Shown here one piece after another: positions 62,281 to 64,000 of a stretch of 64,000 bases of DNA (the first letter of the stretch is position 1; every line of letters begins with the position of its first letter). Made by a program: the position numbers and the translations under genes. The notes beneath the pieces are model-generated. The model searched no databases. It was not told the origin of the DNA and saw only the letters and a program-made list of their open reading frames with translations. Source of the stretch: CAWFZT01 sp963820415 (lineage in GTDB: Bacteria > Chloroflexota > Anaerolineae > Anaerolineales > Anaerolineaceae); contig CAWFZT010000008.1 of NCBI GenBank assembly GCA_963820415.1, positions 496,001 to 560,000 of the forward strand, given 5' to 3'.

Positions 62281-62380
62281 TCATTGGGATTTGCCGTGGA
62301 AGGTTCCCGGATTTTGGGTTTGATTGTGCGTATGCACGCTCAAACCCAAAATCCGGGGGTTCACCACGGAGATTCCCAAA
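62281..62380. repeat. Nested palindrome repeat, copy F
   Basis: The core arms (from 62306 CCCGGATTTTGGGTTTGA and the matching 3' arm to 62357) pair with one mismatch and one G-T pair. Outer arms TCATTGGGATTTGCCGTGG and CCACGGAGATTCCCAA pair well. It lies inside the minus-strand operon. Confidence 0.85.
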
Positions 62381-62394
62381 ATACCCCTTTCCAT

Positions 62395-63192
62395 TTAACG
62401 AATGTCGATTGAACCAACCCCGGTCTCAACCCGGATATCGGCCTTGTTGGCTGCCGTGCCGTAACCTGGCGTCTCGTAACCGCCGGAAACCTGCGGAAAG
62501 CGGCTGGTATCCACGCTGATGCCCGCCAGCCCGCTCTGGATATAGATGCGACCCGCCACGCCCTCCGGCAGGCGCAGACTGACTGCCGCCGCGCCCGACT
62601 TCACCGCCACCCGGGTATAGCCGGCCTGGGCAGGCAGGGTTATTTCCGTAGAACTGGCTCCGGTCTGAACCTCCAGGACGGAGACTTTCAAATCGGTCAG
62701 GTCGAGCGTCGATTCGCTGGCGCCGCTCTCCAGGTCTAGCGTAAGCGCAATTGAGCGGTTGAGCTTCAGCTCCCAGGCCAAACCGCGACCGCCCAGCGTG
62801 CCGGGGAATCCAAACCACACATCGTGAGCCGTGCGCAGGCGCGCCTTGACCCGCTCACCATGCCGGTGCACAACCACGTCTGCTCCGCCCACACAGGCAC
62901 CGGAAAGCAGCTCGCTGCCGTTGGGCAGCGCCCCGATGCGCAGGCTTCCTGCGCCATGCCTGATGCGAACATCTGCTTCAGTCGCCCCTTCCAGTGGAAT
63001 CGATACGGCTTCTTCACGGAAATCTCGCCGGAACACAGCCGGGCCTAACAAAAACCAGATGCCCACCAGGATCAAGATCAACGGCCAGAATATCGCCCAA
63101 AAATTGAAAACTAACAGACCTAACTGCTGCATCAGGAGCAGCACACCCACCAGGACGATCACGATTCCCCAGAACAAACTGCTTCTACGCAT
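62395..63192 (-). CDS. LiaF-like membrane protein with beta-rich C-terminal domain
   Basis: The 265-residue protein has two N-terminal helices (LFWGIVIVLVGVLLLMQQLG, NFWAIFWPLILILVGIWFL) like LiaF/DUF5668 proteins, followed by about 200 residues of short beta-strand repeats (DVRIRHGAGSLRIGALPNGS, LEVQTGASSTEITLP, VAVKSGAAAVSLRLP) that match the toastrack/LiaF C-terminal pattern. It probably scaffolds a cell-envelope stress complex. AGGAGG precedes the ATG. No LiaR/LiaS-type two-component genes are in view. Confidence 0.8.
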   Translation of the reverse strand: MRRSSLFWGIVIVLVGVLLLMQQLGLLVFNFWAIFWPLILILVGIWFLLGPAVFRRDFREEAVSIPLEGATEADVRIRHGAGSLRIGALPNGSELLSGACVGGADVVVHRHGERVKARLRTAHDVWFGFPGTLGGRGLAWELKLNRSIALTLDLESGASESTLDLTDLKVSVLEVQTGASSTEITLPAQAGYTRVAVKSGAAAVSLRLPEGVAGRIYIQSGLAGISVDTSRFPQVSGGYETPGYGTAANKADIRVETGVGSIDIR

Positions 63193-63204
63193 GGCTTCCT
63201 CCTA

Positions 63205-63729
63205 TTACCGGCGGCGCAACAGGCTGCGCACAATGATCAGCAAACCTGCCGCCACCAGCAGCAGCGGCCAATAAGGGCCCAGGATGCTAAAACCCCCGAA
63301 AATTGGGCCAAAGATCGAGCCAAAGATCAGGAACAAAATTACGCTGACAATGATCTGGTTCAGGCCGCGCGAAATCGAGCGGGGAACCCGGCTCCCCAGG
63401 ATGCCGGCGATCACCATGCCTACCCCGGTAAAACCGGGGATCAGAGTCCAGGCATAAGCCCAGCTCACCCAGTTGCCGGTCAGGTTCTGGTAATACAAGA
63501 TCCCCCCAATGCCGGCTACCACGCAAGCGCCAATCGCCGTTTCAGGCGCCCCGGACAAGAGCCCGACCACCAGGATCAGCGCGCCTACCCCCACGATAAT
63601 CAGCGGCCAGGATAAGGTCACCCTGAACCAATCCGCCAGATTTGGCACCAGTTGTAAGACCAGGAACGCCGCTCCAAGCGCTACCAGGAGCACACCCACT
63701 GCCAGACGACTTCGTTGACCCGCATTCAT
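63205..63729 (-). CDS. Membrane protein, first gene of the LiaF/PspC-type operon
   Basis: The 174-residue protein has about five or six helices, including a LiaF-type start (AVGVLLVALGAAFLVLQLVP, WPLIIVGVGALILVVGLLSG) and an end with GPYWPLLLVAAGLLIIVRSLLRRR. It has no soluble domain and no known function. A strong GGGAGGG ribosome site precedes ATG 63729. The next gene starts 12 bp after its stop. Confidence 0.7.
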   Translation of the reverse strand: MNAGQRSRLAVGVLLVALGAAFLVLQLVPNLADWFRVTLSWPLIIVGVGALILVVGLLSGAPETAIGACVVAGIGGILYYQNLTGNWVSWAYAWTLIPGFTGVGMVIAGILGSRVPRSISRGLNQIIVSVILFLIFGSIFGPIFGGFSILGPYWPLLLVAAGLLIIVRSLLRRR

Positions 63730-63788
63730 ATCTACCCTCCCAAACTAAGCTGTTTTATGAAACCCCAACCGGTAGGGTTAGTTTCAGG

Positions 63789-63810
63789 ATTCAAGCTTGA
63801 ATTCATTATA
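63789..63810 (-). promoter_or_regulatory. Operon promoter with overlapping 14-bp palindrome
   Basis: On the minus strand an extended -10, TGC then TATAAT (63805-63810), lies 76 bp upstream of ATG 63729. Just downstream of it, ATTCAAGCTTGAAT (63789-63802) is a perfect palindrome covering the expected start point, as a repressor operator would. Confidence 0.55.
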
Positions 63811-63856
63811 GCAAATTAATCCCTTAGATAATGTATACGCACTGGCCTTAAAAAGG

Positions 63857-64000
63857 TTGCAGATCAAACCTTCCCTTGCGAAGGTTCTCCGGCAGCGCCT
63901 GGCGGAGGGCTGGCGCTGCGACCCGCGGCGTGATGATACCCTCAAACTGCACCCCTCTCTGGTGGATTATGCCCTTTTATCCGAGTCGGAGAAAGAATAC
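63857..64000 (+). CDS. RyR-domain-like protein, partial (cut by window edge)
   Basis: From TTG 63857 a frame stays open for 48 codons to the window end. It reads VLRQRLAEGWRCDPRRDD, then LHPSLVDY and LSESEKEY, close to the RyR domain pattern (QR..EGW.yGp.RDD...hP.LvPy.eL.esEKeyDr). The function of bacterial RyR domains is not established. The upstream in-frame stop is at about 63809, and there is no ATG or ribosome site, so the true start or whether it is a fragment is uncertain. Confidence 0.5.
   Translation, partial: MQIKPSLAKVLRQRLAEGWRCDPRRDDTLKLHPSLVDYALLSESEKEY

Noticed and set aside
1..64000. CRISPR arrays, tRNA or rRNA genes, intact insertion sequences
   Set aside because: No regularly spaced direct repeats, no cloverleaf-like TPsiC segment, no rRNA-like sequence and no transposase frame were found by eye.

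Overview
The window looks like chromosome of a Chloroflexota bacterium, most likely of the Anaerolineae type. This is an inference from gene content: a DUF3090 plus SCO1664-family pair (known from Actinobacteria and Chloroflexota), a very long SecA without the C-terminal zinc motif, a four-domain S1 protein, an M16 peptidase pair and a LiaF/PspC-type membrane operon. The DNA is moderately GC-rich, but the glycosyltransferase array at 43-58 kb is visibly more AT-rich. No rRNA, tRNA, CRISPR array or intact insertion sequence was seen.

Layout. 0-1.2 kb (minus): end of a pyrimidine operon (pyrK, pyrD). 1.3-7.1 kb: an SPFH protein, a selD whose catalytic residue is encoded by an in-frame TGA (selenocysteine), a deaminase, uvrC, a response regulator and rplS. 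7.1-12.7 kb: a C26 amidotransferase-like hydrolase, murI, the DUF3090/SCO1664 pair, hom, folK and folP. 12.8-17.6 kb: a GT-C-like membrane protein, a GT2-like/GtrA fusion and a KimA-like permease. 17.7-27.7 kb: lpdA, giant secA, ribosomal S1, an M19 dipeptidase and a ferredoxin-NADP reductase-like flavoprotein. 28-32.6 kb: M16 pair, acpS, metallophosphoesterase and a ParB-like protein. 32.7-33.8 kb (minus): an FtsK/HerA-like ATPase with a degenerate P-loop and a small partner. 34-42.2 kb: lipid and envelope genes (diacylglycerol kinase-like, plsC, a large membrane protein, frr, uppS, cdsA), interrupted by a decayed tandem duplication. 42.2-43.0 kb (minus): a SIMPL lipoprotein.

43.3-60.9 kb is the most distinctive part: an array of six copies of one GT39-like membrane family (one a fragment) and three copies of a second multi-spanning family (one broken). 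It ends with a minus-strand pair, an AglD/LPG-synthase-like membrane protein and a Dpm1-like GT2. Together these look like an expanding surface-glycosylation module: the GT2 would make a polyprenyl-phosphate sugar and the GT-C proteins would use it outside the membrane; uppS and cdsA lie nearby. 61.1-63.7 kb (minus): a four-gene LiaF/PspC-type envelope operon. The right edge cuts a plus-strand reading frame resembling a RyR domain.

Two further themes run through the window. First, a family of roughly 100-bp nested palindromes sits only between genes, and its stems differ from copy to copy with compensating changes. Second, four genes carry a single inserted base (SCO1664 gene, hom, one membrane-protein copy, one array copy), which means either gene decay or a sequence-quality problem.
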